The notes beneath the pieces were generated by a model that saw only the letters and a program-made list of their open reading frames with translations, searched no databases and was not told the origin of the DNA. The translations under genes and the position numbers were made by a program. Positions 21,764 through 34,783 of a stretch of 64,000 nt of DNA are shown piece after piece. Origin of the DNA: Warburgia ugandensis (lineage: Eukaryota; Streptophyta; Magnoliopsida; Canellales; Canellaceae); NCBI GenBank assembly GCA_035236585.1, contig CP141127.1, positions 68,057,495-68,121,494 on the forward strand. Reading direction: 5' to 3'. How positions within the stretch are numbered: position 1 is the first letter of the stretch; the number at the start of each line of letters is the position of its first letter.

Positions 21764-23405
21764 TGTAGCATTAAAATTACTGGCAAGTGCATGAATCAAT
21801 GTAGTAATTTTCATACAAGAGAGGTTAATACCATGAGGAATCTCATGGATTTTCAATCAATTGGATCTCAAATCACTTATCTTTAGCCAAAGAGATATTG
21901 GTTTGATTAAACTAGGAATTTAAACAACACAAAAACGGAAACATGCATGAAATTAGAAACTTAAGAAATGTTCTAAAATTAACATTTTCTAAAAATCAAA
22001 CTTAGAAACTATCTAAATCTATCATAGACAAAAACAATTAAACAAAGTAATTTAAATTGTAATGAAACAAATAAACAACAAAAAAATAAAAGAAATACAC
22101 TTCAATCACCTTGCGATTGATTCATGGAGTTGTGTGCATGGTTCATGGAGTGGGAAAGAAGGTTATTTTACATGGATCAAAGGCTTAAAATCTAATCAAA
22201 GAATTAACTAGAAAACCTAAAAAGCTAAATGGGTTCCTAAGAAATCAAGCAAATAAGATGAATGAACCTATGAAAACTACACATGAACTAAGATGAAAAC
22301 AATATAAAAATATTGGGCATGAAGCTTAAATAAAATAAATGCAAGGAAAGAAAAATAGAGAGCACTCTTCACGAAGGATAACAATTAATATTGAAACTTT
22401 AACACTAAAATCAAATAAGAGATTTCTCATAAAACAATTGAATTCATTGAAGTGCAAAAGTAGAAGAGAAAGTGGTGCATGTACATGGAAAGAAATATGT
22501 GCACTTTTATATGCAATGACTCAAACTAAATCCAATATGTCAATCAATTTCAACCCCATCCAATGATCACAAATTAATCTTAGATATCATGAGTGTGAAA
22601 TAAATAGAGAAAATCAAGAGAATAAAAGCATGAAGAGGGGACGAAGTCAACAAGAAATAGATCCAGATCTAAGTAAGAAATAGGGAGAGTTATGAAGGGA
22701 AAACAACATGATTCAAGGATGCTTTTTCACTTAGGTGTCATTCTAAGAGAAAATGGCCTTGGATCTAAAATAACTAAGCAAGGGGATTAAGAAAAGTTGA
22801 ATAAAACACAATGGAATTCAAATAAGAAATACGTGCATGACAGTAATACTCAAACAAACAAGCAAAGAAAATTAATAAACAATGAAAGCAAGGAATGACA
22901 TTAAACTAGAAAAGAAGCTTAGAAACAAAAATAAAAGTACTTGAAGGAGGTATGGAAGATCAGAATCTACAGCCAAAGAAAATTGAACTGTAAACACCAT
23001 AGCAAGCTAGAGGAAGGAGGCGCTACTTTTCAAGGAGAAAGTGGTACCCATCTCATTAGGTTTATGTGTGGAATTTCATGGGATTTTTATAGAGGTTTTT
23101 GGGTTTCTAAAGATGAGAAGATTCTACCCTAAGAAAAGTGGAAAGATGAGATAATTATTGAAGGGTAGAATCAACATGAAATTAGAAAATGGAAACAACG
23201 TAGAAAGAACAAAACATTGGTTATCTTAAAAGGGTAAAAATCCTAGATCTCTTTTCAGTGTGGGATGCTGACTTATTAAGATGAATTGGGATTGGATGAT
23301 CATGAATGACATGGAGATTTGGATGGGATTGAAGCATAAAGAGATAAGGATGGAAACTAAGGAGTGCAATTATAAAGGGGGTAAGGCATGGATACCATGG
23401 CAGCC
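21764..23405 (-). repeat. Athila-B 3' LTR, distal part
   Basis: Homologous to 45,471 onward; both start TGTAGC followed by TTAAAAT and GCAAGTGCA. With 28,250-29,045 it makes about 2.43 kb. It is cut by a solo LTR at the CAGCC target site (23,401-23,405). Open frames at 22,339-22,566, 22,941-23,132 and 23,281-23,580 are LTR sequence read by chance; 22,941 has an equivalent at 46,669. Confidence 0.85.
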
Positions 23406-23784
23406 TGTGACAACCCGGATTTTTGTAACACATTTTGTAATACATTTTTCAAAGGTAGGGCCCTTAATGGTAAAATTTTTTTGCAAACAATACAGAAAAA
23501 ATTCTTTTCTTTTGAATTCATTTGTAACAAAACCTAAGTCTCACCTCAATGTATATAATACATTTAGACATATTGTATAAAATAAAATTTTATTGAATAC
23601 CAGAAATCATCCAGTAGTTCACTTTTACACAGCCCTTGAATTATAATTACAATCCATTGTCCAAATGCAATCCAAATTACAAAGTACATAACCAAATTAC
23701 GCAATCTTCGAGGGAAAGACCCTGATCAGTCTTGCAGGTTCTGAGTTTTCAAGCTTTACTTCCTTAAGTCTCCTTCCTTGTATC

Positions 23785-23822
23785 TAAGATATTGTAAACA
23801 TTCAAACACTTACAATATCTCA
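23785..23822 (-). other. Conserved LTR hairpin (4.84-kb solo LTR)
   Basis: TAAGATATTGTAA (23,785-23,797) and TTACAATATCTCA (23,810-23,822) pair in 12 of 13 positions, 379 nt from the LTR 3' end. This is the same element as 15,210-15,238. Confidence 0.7.
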
Positions 23823-26800
23823 GCAAGCTATGCTTGGTAGGGGATACAAAAATATACTGCTTCACTAATATAAGAATACATACCTCAGTCATTATTCGAT
23901 CATGGTTATCTACTCATGGATTATCTCAACACAGAGTATATACATTATTTATATAGTATAGGATAAATCCATTAAAATAGTGAAAATGCTCAAAATGTGT
24001 TCCTTTCCCTAACTATACTCCCACTTAGGAGATCAATATTTAGCCAATTCTCATACGGGGATTTTCTTTCGAAGAACTCATGTAGTGGCATTTCATCATG
24101 CCATGGCATTACTCTATACCCATCATATGTGCATCATAATGCAAAGTACTCAAGGACTACTATGCCGCAGTCTAAATCCATATAGCGCTCCCAGATAACT
24201 ACATAATAATCCACTGATACCAACTATGAAAATAACAAAATCCATGTCCGCATGGACGAGGATCATGGCTGTCACAGTGGCAGCCTTCCTATGATTGCCT
24301 AACTCGATGTTTAGCCTCTCTTTGGGCATGGTATCCATCATATAAATTTCAGGAAGCGGGTTGCCAAATCCTCATAACTTCCCTAGCATAGCATCCCCAG
24401 TCCTATGGCTGTGTAAAACAAAATCACAAGCCACCATGCTTGTATGTAAAATACATTGTACATATCAGACGATGTGTCTATTTAACCAAGGCTGGAATAT
24501 TTTCTATGCCCTATTCTTAGGGTTTCCTTAGTCTACAGATCTCATTAATGTCTCATCATTTGATTGGATCATTAGATTGGATCAGTTGAATTGGATCATA
24601 GGGTTGGATCACTTGGTTGGATCATTTGATCGGATCATTATTATTCTAGGGTACCAAGTATACTTATATTATGAAGGTCTATAATTCTAGGCAGAAGATC
24701 ATGTATGTATACACATGAATCCTTAATACATTCTTGTACATCCACCTACCTCAAAGTGGTATCATGGTCTTGATTCATACATCTATCAAACCATACGTAT
24801 AAAGTTATTCCTTTATACAAGCATTCTTTCTTCATGTATTCCTATAAAGGATGCCCTAATTTTCCTTGAATCATGTTTGATCGAGGATTTGGATTCTCTA
24901 TCCAGATTTTTCTACACATATATACATAGATACATAATAAAATGCAACATTAGGATTCTTATTGTTCTTGATCATTCAAGATCCTATGGATCTTGTTTGA
25001 TCATCCTTATCTTACTTACAATTTTTATTAGGATTAGAAAATTTACTAACCTTTTATGCACTTATTATTATTATTCAACCAGTTCATGTTTTGCAAGTTG
25101 AAGAGAGTTTATTCCATCCTAAGTCTAGATAGCTCCTCTTATTTCCAATTGGCTAAGGCTTACTAGCTAAATGGTTGAACACAAAGTAGTTACTTCAATC
25201 CTCATGTAAGGAGGTGTTTAGACATCACAAATGTCAATGAAAGGTAGGGGAAGAGAAAGGCTCTATTAGATAACCCCCTTAACCATTATGTTCAGTATTC
25301 ACTAGAGTGACCTTAGCTCAACCTTTCATAAGGTTCCTATGAGCATTTTAACCCTATGTACTCTTTCTAATTTATTTTAATTAAATCCATGAACATTTAA
25401 AATGTCATTCATGGAGTTTCATTATTCTCTTAATTTGAGTCAAGGAAATGATATTTCGTATATTATCCTACTAACTATAACCCTTACTATCATTAAGTCC
25501 ATCTCATTCATTCCATGCAAATGTCCTTCAACTCTATTTTTCATTTAATTATATTTTCAATGTAATTTTCATAACATAAGCATTAAAGTGTAAATAAATA
25601 AATCTAAAAATTAAATCCACTAAGAAATAAAAATACAATTATAATAACATTCAATAATTCAAATGAAAATTTAACATGCCATAACTGTTCATCATGATCC
25701 AAAAGTCATAGTTGATTTCTATTCATTTTTCGTCTCTTATAGGGTTTAGATATTGATCTTTCATTTTCCTTTAGATCTAATACATTTTCTTAATGTGATA
25801 TTTTCACTAGGTCATTGATGCATCTCATCAAATGATTTGATCCATCTTGATCCAACCAATCAAGGAGATCTTAAGTCATTTTATCCAATTTAAGGGCATA
25901 GATCTTAATATCCCAAATTATCATCATCAAGTCCATCAATCCATATGATATTAACTTTATATCACCATCCAAATACATCCACATTGTCCAATCATCCTTG
26001 ATCAAACTGATCAAGGAGATTACCATTCACTTTATGGATTTTACTACTTTTAAGGGTCAAGATCTTAAGATCTGCTAATTCAATTACATCCAACCCATTT
26101 ATTTAAGTTAGTATGTCATTAGGTCATCATCCAAAATGATTTGAATGGTCTGATCATCCCAGATCTTGTAGACCAAGGATGTTAATACCCTTATCTACTT
26201 AAATTTAGAATGTTTAATGAATTTAACATATGATTTTATTGTTTCAATAGGTTCTCCTCATCAAGAGGAATCCAACCCAACCTTTTTATCTCGATGTGGA
26301 GTTAAATTGAGATCAAAATTTGGATTTAAAGATTTTAGCTCATTTTAAGGGTTTGATATTGATCTTACTTTTTTTCAATTAATTGATCTAGTTATCCAAA
26401 TTTTTTACTGTGATCATAGTCCTTAAGATTGTGGGACCTCCTAAACTCATCCATCGGTTCAAATCACTATTTTGAGATCATCTTGATCATGATCCAAGGT
26501 TGTTACTACTGATTTTACCAAATAATTTACATAAATACAATTAAAAATACAATTATCATGCTTCCATAAGATTCTACATAACTTAAGGAATTCATCAGTG
26601 ATTTCAGATCTAAAATTAGAGCTAAAATGAGCTCTTAATTGAAGCAATACAATTTCAAATCAAAATTCAACGGTTCAGATCAACTCCACAAAATGTGACA
26701 AAATGGGAGTACAGCCCGCGTCACATTACCTTAGATTGCCCGTCACCGAGGAGAGGTGACTGGTGATAGGCGAGACAGCCCAGATTTGAACCATCGGATC

Positions 26801-27661
26801 ACCCATCACCGGATGTCCTCCATCAGTCATGATCAAAGCCCCAGATTTCATCTCCTGGACTTTTTGGGCCCAGGATTCCATCCTCAAAATTTACTTTTGA
26901 GCTATCAAAGATGGAGATCTAACCATCCATTGCCAGATCCATCATTTTCAATGGATCAATGCCGGAGGAGATCAAGGATGGCTAGAAATCACCTAGGGAA
27001 TGCCGGAAATGAAAGGGGAGTGAAGTGGGTGGCCTACCTATGCCAGTTTGGTGAAGGAATTTCATCGGAGGAGGGATTTACTAGTGAAATAAAACCCCAA
27101 TTCCAGCTAATGCATACAGTCCAAAATTTCCCGTTGCTGTTGCCAGAGAAGGTCGAGGAACATGGGGGAAACATAAATACCCCTGTCCTAAAGTGATTCA
27201 ACGGTTCTAGATTGGGTTTCAATGGTGGGATTTTCTGGAATAAGAGGAATAATATGCCAGAAATGGTAACCTAGCTAGAGTTATCCTTCATTTACAATTT
27301 TTTGACGATCCAGAAGGTGGATCATCCAAATTTCTTAGGGCTTTTGTAGATCAACCCAGTTCGAACACATCTGATGGTGAAGATTGAAAATTAACGACTA
27401 GAATGTGATGGCTAATTGAATTAGGGTTTCCTGGACAGAAACCCTTGTTCATCAGGGACGATGCCTCCTTGGATACGCCTTGATAACATACATGAATTGT
27501 CTGTCAGGTGCGTTTGAGGACACTCTCCCAGGGAAAGAGAGACGAAGAAGGAAAGAAGGAGCAAATGGGGAAGATGGGGGAGGATTATGGAGCTGAAATT
27601 TTAGGCCATTGTAGGGGACCTCATGAGCAACATTATGAAATTTTTTGGGAATTTTATGGGC

Positions 27662-27669
27662 TATTTATA
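27662..27669 (-). promoter_or_regulatory. TATA box of the 4.84-kb solo LTR
   Basis: TATTTATA on the plus strand (TATAAATA in sense), about 580 nt from the LTR start at 28,244. This is the same offset as in the two sister LTRs. Confidence 0.65.
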
Positions 27670-28249
27670 GTGATTTTTGAATTTTTCATGATTATATGTA
27701 ATAATTATGTTTGATTTCTTTTTATTATTAAATTGTCATTGGATTCCCACTACTACCACCTTCGCCACTAGTAGGTGGCAGTGGTTTGACTTATGATTAC
27801 ATATTTTTTGGCTATTGGATCCATTTGTGGGCCCCTTGTGGGCCCACAGAGGTTGAAAGGACCATTTTACCCTTTTATAAATAAAATTTGTTTTATTCTC
27901 CCAAATTTGGAATTGAGCGTACTTAGTGGCGTTGTAATTGTATTTCCAAGTACATTCTAAATATTGTTGTCTTAGGTCTTGGTTATGAGTAAAATTACTA
28001 TTTTACCCTTTTTCATAAAAATATAGAAAAATAAGGATTTGTTATCCGGACTCAGAATTTGACGTACTTACAATCATTCTAATCTATTTTTTGAGTACAT
28101 TACAAATATCCAAGTTTTAAGGCTTGATTTTATTTTTTATAAAAATGAATTTTCCTGGAACTCAAAGTACCAATTCCACTTTTAAAATTTTAACTTTTAA
28201 TTTTTAATAATTCAATTATATTCATAAAAATTGGGGTTGTTACACAGCC

Positions 28250-29045
28250 AAGGTGAGAGGTGCCACTTTTTTAGGAAGGCATTCCATCTTCTCTAAACCG
28301 TTCATGTAAAACATTTATTGAGGTGAACAAAGTGGGAAAAAATTGTGGGAATTTAGAATTGTTTCTCTCTTCATTGGTCCACCTATGCATGCATTTCTTA
28401 CAATAAGATAATCTCCTTTGAATCCTTCTAACTATCCCTTGTAAAGTCGCACTTTTAGCATGGATAAGTTCTTGAATTATTTATCCAATTGTATGACTCC
28501 ATGTGTCATGGCATATTTGGCCTGATGGCTCACTTTGATGGCTCCTTGTTTGATGGCTTGAGTGGTTATGTCCATTGTCTTCAAGGATTGCATGGTTTGT
28601 ATGGCTAAGTTGGCATGCATGCATGGCTCCAATTCTCATGCTAAGGTGGGGGAATTGCATGGATTCTTCCTAATCACCTTTAATTATTTCAATTGATTTT
28701 TTGCTTGCCCTAGGATGATTGTGAACCTTTATTGAGCTTTGAAATGCTAAATTTTAAGTCCTCTCTCTCTCTCTCTCTTCTCATATTGATCAATCTTGGA
28801 AGTTGGATCATCATCTCAATACCTATGAATGATCAAAAACCCTAATTAAATCTTAGAAACTTTTGATAATTCACATACATACTCTCGATTAGCTTATAAA
28901 CCTTCAAAATATCAAACTTTTAAATCATTAGCTCAGAAATGCATGTATTATTAATTTTAAAAATTCTAGAATAATGCCTATAATTTATAACACATGAACT
29001 ACGAATTAAGTATTTTTTATACAAAATTAAACACTTCTCACACCT
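28250..29045 (-). repeat. Athila-B 3' LTR, proximal part
   Basis: Continues the LTR split at CAGCC. The sense start is TGTGAGAAGTG at 29,045, and the alignment to 47,130-47,875 is strong (for example AGCTCAGAAATGCATGTATTA near 28,931 against 47,762). It contains a (CT)9 run at 28,761-28,778. The TRIM-like element abuts its start. Confidence 0.85.
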
Positions 29046-29312
29046 TGTAATGATTTGGCATCCCACAGTGGTAATATTGCCTACTTTGGCAGCACAATTG
29101 CCTGACGACTTTGCTTCTCCTCATAGAGATAAGGTGTTGACACTTTGAGATACACTTGTATCCTTATAATTAGCTCAGTTTTCTCTCCCCAGGCGACATG
29201 GGACTAACTCTTAGGGTCACTCCTGCACAACCACCCTACAGCTCACTACTCCTTTTATTGAGCCGTCCACCAAGACTAGCAAGCCAAGGCCCTCTCTTTA
29301 TCCCTTAGGGAA
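29046..29312 (-). repeat. TRIM-like element 3' LTR (partial)
   Basis: It starts TGTAATGATTTGGCATCCCA and aligns with 34,346-34,612. The match ends near 29,312, where the CAAGT insertion site lies. Confidence 0.6.
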
Positions 29313-29897
29313 CAAGTTGTAATAACCCCAATTTTTGTAAATTGATTGAGAAAATCAATTTAGTTTGAATTTTCAAAAATTTCTGGCTAGAATATTATGT
29401 TATTGGAAATTATATTTTTATAGAGATTAAAACATGATTTAAAACTTATAAATTATGAATGTACTCAAAAAACTTATCGAAATGACACTAAGGACGTTCA
29501 ATTCTGAGTTAAAATGAAAAATTCATAATTTTCTCTATTTTTATGAATAAAAAGGTAAAATGGTAATTTTACCCATAACCGATATCTAAGAATTCAATAT
29601 TTAGAATGCACTCAAAAATACAATTCCAACGCCATTAAATACGCTTAATTCTGAGTTCGAGATAATAAAACAAAATTTTCTCCATAAAAGGGCAAAATGG
29701 TCCTTCCACACCTCCGTGGGGCACACAAGGGGTCCACAAATGAATCCAACAACCAGAAAACATGTAATGAGTGGTAAAACTACTACCATCTGACAGTGGA
29801 AAAGGAGGTGGTAGTGGAGGATCCAATGTTAATTTAATATTCAAAAGAATTGAAACATAATTATTGCAAGTAATTATGAAAAATTCAAAATTTTTTT

Positions 29898-29905
29898 ATA
29901 AATAC
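29898..29905 (+). promoter_or_regulatory. TATA box of the 4.94-kb solo LTR
   Basis: TATAAATA followed by CACCCCCAAAAATCC, 580 nt into the LTR. The context matches 11,670-11,690. Confidence 0.7.
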
Positions 29906-32900
29906 ACCCCCAAAAATCCTCCAAAAATATTCATTAAAATTCCCACAAAATTATCTTGCTTTGAAAAACCAAATCTAGATTTATTCCCAAATTTCCAAAA
30001 CTCCCAAAAATCTCTCTTCTTTCACTTTCTCTCTCCTCTCTCTAGATTGGAACAAAAGACCTAAATTCAATTAGGCACTATGTTCCAAATCAAATCTCAC
30101 CAATCCCACCATCCATACAATCCTAGACTACCTTATCTAGAAAACCCCCAAATAAATTTCAAGATCTAACTGTGCAATCAATAGGCAATCACAAAACAAG
30201 TGGTTATCGGGCGATCTCATCATCAATGGATATTTCTTTAAAACTAGACTGTAAAACCTATGTTTTTCTCCAATCATGTAGGTAAAAACTCTTACCATAC
30301 TTATTTCATGTAATATTTATTTTTTTGAAATTAGTTTTAGGTTAAAAATTATAAAAATCAAATAAGGATAAGAACCCTTCATTTCTAAACGATGGAGGAC
30401 TCAGATGAAAAATCTAAACCATCCAATCAATCTAGAAGGGTCCAAAACCTCAGGGTAAGAAATCTTGGCCCTTGGATGTTTTGGACCGTCTCAACCAATC
30501 TCCCAAATCAAGCGTTGATCTGAGCCTGACCCCGCTCAGATCGCTTAGCCACATTCTGGGATTGTCTAGTTACATTCTAGATTATCTTACCAAGTTCTAG
30601 ATTGTCTAAAATACATTTTAATGGGCAAATCAAATCTAGGCTGTTGATTTTTTTTAATTGAAATCTTGTTTCTTCAATTGAGAGCTAATTTTAGCTCCGA
30701 TTTTAGATCGAAAAGTTGCTATGAATTTTTAATGGTGTGTAGGATCTAATGGAGATGTTAGATTTATGATTTTAATTGTATTTACTTATGATAATCACTA
30801 AAATCCATTCCAATAGTAATGGATCATGATCAAAATGATATCAAATTGAAAATCTAATCAGATGGATGGATCTAGAAGGCGTCAAAACCCTAAGATTGAT
30901 GATCATAGTAGGATTTATAATCTTCTATATATGTTTATTTGATAGAAATAGTACAGACTAAAATCAGCCGTTGAAAATGGCTGAAAATTTAAAAATGCAA
31001 TTACTCACTCAATTTAAGTCTGATTTTCAATCTGTAAGATGATATGAATAGATATTGATGAGGGGAACATATTGAACCCATAAAAATAAGAATTTAAGCA
31101 TCAAAATTTTTTGTTAATTAAAAATACTCTTACTTACGCCCATAATCAAGTAGATCTAGGGTGATTAGAATTGAAAATCTAGATCCACTAAGGATCTAAT
31201 GATGATAAAATAGCATGGGGATGGTTGGATTGGATTGACATGAAATAAATTAAGGTGTAGGCCCTTAAATGAGAAAATGATCATGGAAAATCTCAATGGA
31301 TCTCCTTGATTGGATAGATCAACAATGATCAGGCCAATTGGACCTATAAATTGAATGATCTAAGGTTAGGATCATGTTATTGTGATGTTGGATCAAACAG
31401 AAACATAAAGGATCAAGGGTGGCATTCTTAATGGAATATCAACCCTAGATCTAAAAGATGGACAAATTGGATGGTTGGATCATAAGGATAGCTTAATCAC
31501 ATGCTTAATTAATTGTATTTTACAATAAATTTGATTTAATTATGATCCATGTCTATGTTCCAATTTTAGTGTAATTATCTTTAATTTCCTTGAATAAGAT
31601 GTTGTAATATTATTAGTTAATTTCTTTTAAATAGAAAATTTAAATTTAGGTCAATACTTTCAATTTTAACATGATTGTTTTTAAATTTCTTAGAATTATT
31701 GGTGTAATTTCTTTTAATGGTAGAATTATGGAAAATACCTTAAAAGAGGTAATTGATGACATATAGATAGACTTCACTAAATACATATACATCATGAAGT
31801 ATAATCATAATAAGGGCTATAGTTATTAAGATAATATAAGGATTATCAAATCCTTGGCCCCAAACTAGGAGAACAATAAACCTCATGAATGACATTTTAA
31901 ATGTTCATGGATTTAATTAAAATCAATTAGAAAGAATACTTAGGGTTAAAATGCTTATACGAACCTTATGAAAGGTTGAGCTAAGGTCACTCTAGTGAAT
32001 GCTGAACATGGTGGTTGAGGGGCTTCTCTAATAGAGCCTCACTCTTCCCTTATCTTCCATTGACGTTTATGAGGTCTAAACGCCTCCTTACATGAGGATT
32101 GAAGTAACTACTTTGTGTTCAGCCATTCAACCAGTAAGCCTTAGTCAATTTGAAATAAGAGGAGCTGTCTAGACTTAGGATGGAATAAGTTATCTTCAAC
32201 CAGTAAAATATTAATTGGTTGAATCATAATAATAAAAGCATAAAAGGTTAGTAAATTATCTAATCCTAATAAAAATTGTAAGTAAGATAAGGATGATCAA
32301 ACAAGATCTATAGGATCTTGAATGATCAAGAACAATAAGAATCCTAATATCGTATTTTATTATGTATCTATGTTGTAGACAAATCTAGATAGAGAATCCA
32401 GACCCTTGATCAAATATGATTCAAGGAAGAGAACCAAGATCATCCTCCTTAGGGATGATCAAACAACTGAACTTAGATCAAAGAAGAATTAGATGATAAA
32501 AGATCTAAGCCCTTGATCTTTATCAGCAAGTATAAATTGTTGATCAAAGAATCTATGAAAGATCAAGATTAAAAAGAAGGTATACACAAAGGCTTAGAAT
32601 AGAAAATACTTAGATCTGAAAGATTAGAAGATTATTCTAACCATCAAATCTATTGATCAATAGGATAGACACTATATGAGGAAGATAAATCATGATAGGA
32701 CAAAAGATATAGGTCTTTTATATCAAAGGACAAGATTAACCAAAGAATTTAGATAGGATAAAAAAATATAGGATTATTCAAGTTGTATAAATATTGACAG
32801 TATGTATAGATTTATAGATTACATACAGCAGTCAAGATCGTGGAAGATCTAAAGGGACGGATCGCTACTTGTAGGAGGATTTTATGAATGCATCTACATG

Positions 32901-33790
32901 AAATATACATGTTGAATACATAATCTTATGTCTAGAAATGTTGATAAGTGTAATGTAAATACTTGTATTAAATCCCTTGAAAACCCTTATGATCCAAACA
33001 AAACACATATGAAATGGTTAAGTTAGAATTGAGGAAAAAACTCTAAGTGAATAGGGAACTAGAAGATATTACAATCCTAAGTAAATAGACAGATTGTCTG
33101 ATACGTATGAGAATTACTTTACATACAAGCATGGAGGCTTATGGTTTTGTTTTAAACAGGCATAGGCTTGAGGATGCTATGCTAGGAGAGTTAGTAGGGT
33201 TTGGCCACCTGCTCTCAGAAACTTGTTATTATATGAATACCAAGCCTAAATGAAGTTAAAAGTAGGGTGGGGCAATTATGGGAAGGCCGCCACTGTGACA
33301 GCCATGGTCCTTCCGATACGGACATTGATATTGTGATTTCCACCAAGGATGGTATAGGTGGATTATTGGGCAGTTATCCGGGCATGCTGGTATAGATTCT
33401 GATTACATGCATAATAGTCCTTTGAGTACTTTTGCATTATGATGCTTGGCATAGTGAAATGCCTTATGGGATGGCATGATGAGATGCTGGGTAATCGTGG
33501 ATTACCGATACTACCCAAATGGGGAAGTATTTCCAGCAGAGTCTGGATGATTTATCAACTCAGTATAAGATGGGTATGATTATGTTTTGAGATATTAACT
33601 ATTTTCATGGTTGTGATCATATATATATATATATATGTACACAAATAGTATATAGTATGTATGTGTAAGGATGTGCATATATGACAAAGTAAAGAGATTG
33701 ATCTATGAGTATGAATAATGGTATTATGAAGTATTAGGATTATACTGTCAAATTTTTATGCTTCTTAAATACCCTACCAAGCATAGCTTG

Positions 33791-33830
33791 CTGAGATATT
33801 GTAAATGTTTCAATGTTTATAATATCTCAG
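33791..33830 (+). other. Conserved LTR hairpin (4.94-kb solo LTR)
   Basis: Perfect 10-bp arms CTGAGATATT and AATATCTCAG, with partial extension inside the 20-nt loop, 426 nt before the LTR end. Confidence 0.7.
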
Positions 33831-34330
33831 ATGCAGAGAAGGAGAATTAGAAACTCAAGACATAAGAATACTTGGAAGAATAATCAATCAAGGTATATCC
33901 CTTGAAGAAATATATTTTTATTTGAGAACATTGTATTATATTGATAGTTTTTATTATATGGTGAGCTTTGAAATTTGGATTATGTAATTTGGATAAGTAT
34001 TATACTGATACCCAGGCTGTACTGTCAACCATTGGACGGATTCTAGAATTTAATAAAAGTATATTCCTTCAATGGAAATTTATCTTATACAAAAATTCTA
34101 CTTATGTTATGTATGAAGTGATAGCTTGGGTTTTTCAAAACAAGTTCTAAAGAAAAGAATTTTTGCTGCTTTATTTTGCAAAATTTTTTTACTACTAAGG
34201 GCCCTGCCTTTGAAAAATGTATTATAAAATGTGTTACAAAAACCTGAGTCATCACACAAGTGTCCCACGTGACCTTCTCTAGGTCAGTGAGCACCCACAT
34301 GCAACTAACACCACCATCACAAGGGGAACT

Positions 34331-34344
34331 AACTCTGATACCAA
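34331..34344 (-). promoter_or_regulatory. Primer-binding site of the TRIM-like element (tRNA-iMet type)
   Basis: The minus strand reads TTGGTATCAGAGTT, matching the initiator-Met tRNA 3' end complement (TGGTATCAGAGC) at 11 of 12 positions. It lies one base beyond the LTR end. Confidence 0.8.
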
Positions 34345-34345
34345 C

Positions 34346-34778
34346 TATAACAACCTAGGGTCCCACAATGTTGATATTGTCTACTTTGGCCACACAATGG
34401 TCCCACAGCTTTGCTTCTCCATGTAGGGAAAACATGTTGACACTTTGAGATACTACCCGTACTCTGATAACCAACCTAGTTCCCTCTTTTCGAGTGATGT
34501 GGGAATAACTCTTAGAATTGCCTTCACACAACCATCTTGTAGCTTGCCACTCCTTTTACTAGGCTGCCCACTAGGACCAGCAAGCCAGAGCCCCTTATTA
34601 TATTTCATTAATCTAAGGAGGCCATTCTAATAGTTGTGGGTAGGAGAAGCAAGAAGGACAATATCGTTCCATTGTGCACTCTAATTCACACAAACGAGTC
34701 CTTCTGAGGGATTAAGCCCAAGGGGGGAGAGAACCCAAAGCAAACAATATTGTTAATATGGGACCCCTGGTTGTTACA
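34346..34778 (-). repeat. TRIM-like element 5' LTR (433 bp) with long inverted ends
   Basis: The sense start is TGTAACAACCAGGGGTCCCA. The outermost 44 bases at each end are imperfect inverted repeats of one another (33 of 44 by my count), far longer than the usual 2-6 bp of LTR ends. The PPT-like AAGGGGGGAGAG at 34,720 is inside the LTR. I compared it with the 5S-carrying Cassandra TRIM and found no 5S-like box. Confidence 0.65.
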
Positions 34779-34783
34779 CCCCC

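Larger units (their letters stand above)
23406..28244 (-). repeat. 4.84-kb solo LTR with perfect TSD CAGCC
   Basis: The ends are TGTGACAACCC (left) and GGGGTTGTTACA (right), and the 5-bp target CAGCC is repeated exactly at 23,401-23,405 and 28,245-28,249. It is homologous, in reverse, to the LTRs at 11,082-15,646 and 29,318-34,256. There is no interior, PBS or PPT, so the two LTRs of the original insert have recombined. The sense direction is minus, the same as the Athila-B LTR it sits in. Small open frames inside (26,756-27,196 and others) are not coding. Confidence 0.92.
29318..34256 (+). repeat. 4.94-kb solo LTR with perfect TSD CAAGT
   Basis: The ends are TGTAATAACCCC and GAGTCATCACA. 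CAAGT is repeated exactly at 29,313-29,317 and 34,257-34,261. Landmarks shared with 11,082-15,646 are the TATA box, the AAACGCCTCCTTACATGAGG block (about 32,079), the hairpin (33,791-33,830) and the AATAAAAGTATATTCCTTCA block (about 34,052). No internal domain is present. An (AT)9 run lies at 33,619-33,636. It is inserted inside the TRIM-like element, so it is younger than that element. Confidence 0.92.
29046..34778 (-). mobile_element. TRIM-like small LTR element, interrupted by a solo LTR
   Basis: On the minus strand there is a 433-bp 5' LTR (34,778-34,346), a tRNA-iMet-type PBS at 34,344-34,331, about 70 bp of non-coding interior, then a second LTR piece (29,312-29,046). Without the nested 4.94-kb LTR and its target copy the element would be under 0.8 kb with no coding capacity, like known TRIMs. 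The two LTR pieces share many blocks (GTTGACACTTTGAGATAC, TTTGCTTCTCC, CAGCAAGCC against CTAGCAAGCC). The left piece aligns for only ~265 bp, so its far part is deleted. Flanking 5-mers CACCT and CCCCC match at 3 of 5. It sits at the PPT/LTR junction of Athila-B. Confidence 0.65.

Noticed and set aside
26756-27196. 146-codon ORF as a gene
   Set aside because: It falls inside a solo LTR with exact TSDs and reads antisense to that LTR; no domain is visible.
34346-34778. TRIM-like LTR as a Cassandra element carrying 5S rRNA
   Set aside because: No 5S internal-promoter-like box or 5S-like stretch could be found on either strand.
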